Shown in pieces: positions 5,505 to 5,655 of a DNA stretch of 5,655 bases. A program made the position numbers and the translations under genes. Every line of letters begins with the position of its first letter. The first letter of the stretch is position 1. Origin of the DNA: Bacillota bacterium (lineage in GTDB: Bacteria; Bacillota; UBA4882; UBA10575). Where the stretch lies: positions 7,003 through 12,657 of the forward strand of contig DOID01000169.1 in assembly GCA_003511465.1 (NCBI GenBank). The letters are read 5' to 3'. The notes under the pieces are model-generated. The model worked only from the letters and a program-made list of their open reading frames with translations. It had not been told where the DNA came from and did no database searches.

Positions 5505-5655
5505 CTAAAGTAAGTTCATCTTAATCAGGACTGCTCGCATCTTTTCTTTGAGTTCGGCCAGATCAATCATACTATTGAGTGATACAACTTCTCCCTCTAA
5601 TGACTCCAGTTGGCTGGCGATATCTCTTGTTCCAACATAAATATTCGCCTTCATC
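5505..5655 (-). CDS. PTS EIIB component, C-terminal half (5' end outside window)
   Basis: The last 49 codons of a minus-strand gene, ending in TAG at 5505-5507. The visible part, from KANIYVGTRDIASQLE through VVSLNSMIDLAELKEKM, resembles the end of SgaB/lactose-type EIIB proteins, where a strand (aDiivtt), a helix, a VISL-N strand and a final KEEIKEKL-type helix follow one another. These proteins are about 95-100 residues, so about half is present. The phosphocysteine loop near the N-terminus is outside the window and cannot be checked. The Met at 5654 aligns inside the domain and is unlikely to be the true start. The place just ahead of an UlaA-type EIIC (15 bases) is the usual order and strengthens the call. 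An EIIA gene would be expected further upstream. Confidence 0.75.
   Translation of the reverse strand, partial: MKANIYVGTRDIASQLESLEGEVVSLNSMIDLAELKEKMRAVLIKMNLL

Noticed and set aside
1..5655. CRISPR arrays, tRNA or rRNA genes, insertion sequences, phage or defence genes
   Set aside because: No tandem repeats with spacers, no cloverleaf-like segment, no transposase or integrase motifs, and nothing resembling a defence system were found on either strand.

Overview
The window reads as chromosome from a low-to-mid-GC Gram-positive bacterium, most likely a clostridial-type Firmicute. The reasons are strong AGGAGG ribosome sites, an HPr carrying both the phosphorylatable His15 and the regulatory Ser46, a split (two-gene) transketolase, and a NarL/DesK-type histidine kinase. 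This placement is inference; there is no rRNA or marker gene.

Layout. Positions 1-983 (+) hold the 3' part of a membrane-bound sensor histidine kinase, followed by a short intrinsic terminator (about 978-1001). A good sigma-A-like promoter (1027-1055) then drives one gene (1103-2056, +) for an eight-helix membrane protein of unknown function, closed by a strong terminator (2080-2118). From there to the right edge everything lies on the minus strand and reads, in transcription order: EIIB (5505 to the edge, only the C-terminal half in the window), an UlaA/SgaT-family PTS EIIC permease (4224-5489), transketolase N-half (3284-4114), transketolase C-half (2499-3287, start overlapping the previous stop), a remnant of a small transaldolase (about 2417-2512), and an HPr-family phosphocarrier (2131-2391). 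The two blocks converge at about 2060-2130.

How it fits together. EIIB and EIIC would import and phosphorylate a sugar or sugar acid, with HPr feeding phosphate (an EIIA is expected upstream, outside the window). Transketolase and transaldolase would carry the resulting pentose or pentulose phosphate into central metabolism. The substrate cannot be read from the sequence; the permease family includes the L-ascorbate transporter, but no ascorbate-pathway enzyme is visible here.

The most notable result is that the carbon-handling arm looks damaged. The transketolase C-half lacks, in frame, about 50 residues that normally hold the aminopyrimidine pocket of the ThDP site. Between it and the HPr gene only the last 25-31 codons of a transaldolase remain. 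The PTS genes and HPr look intact. Other points of interest are two inverted repeats between the permease and transketolase genes, one of which has the form of an intrinsic terminator facing against the operon.
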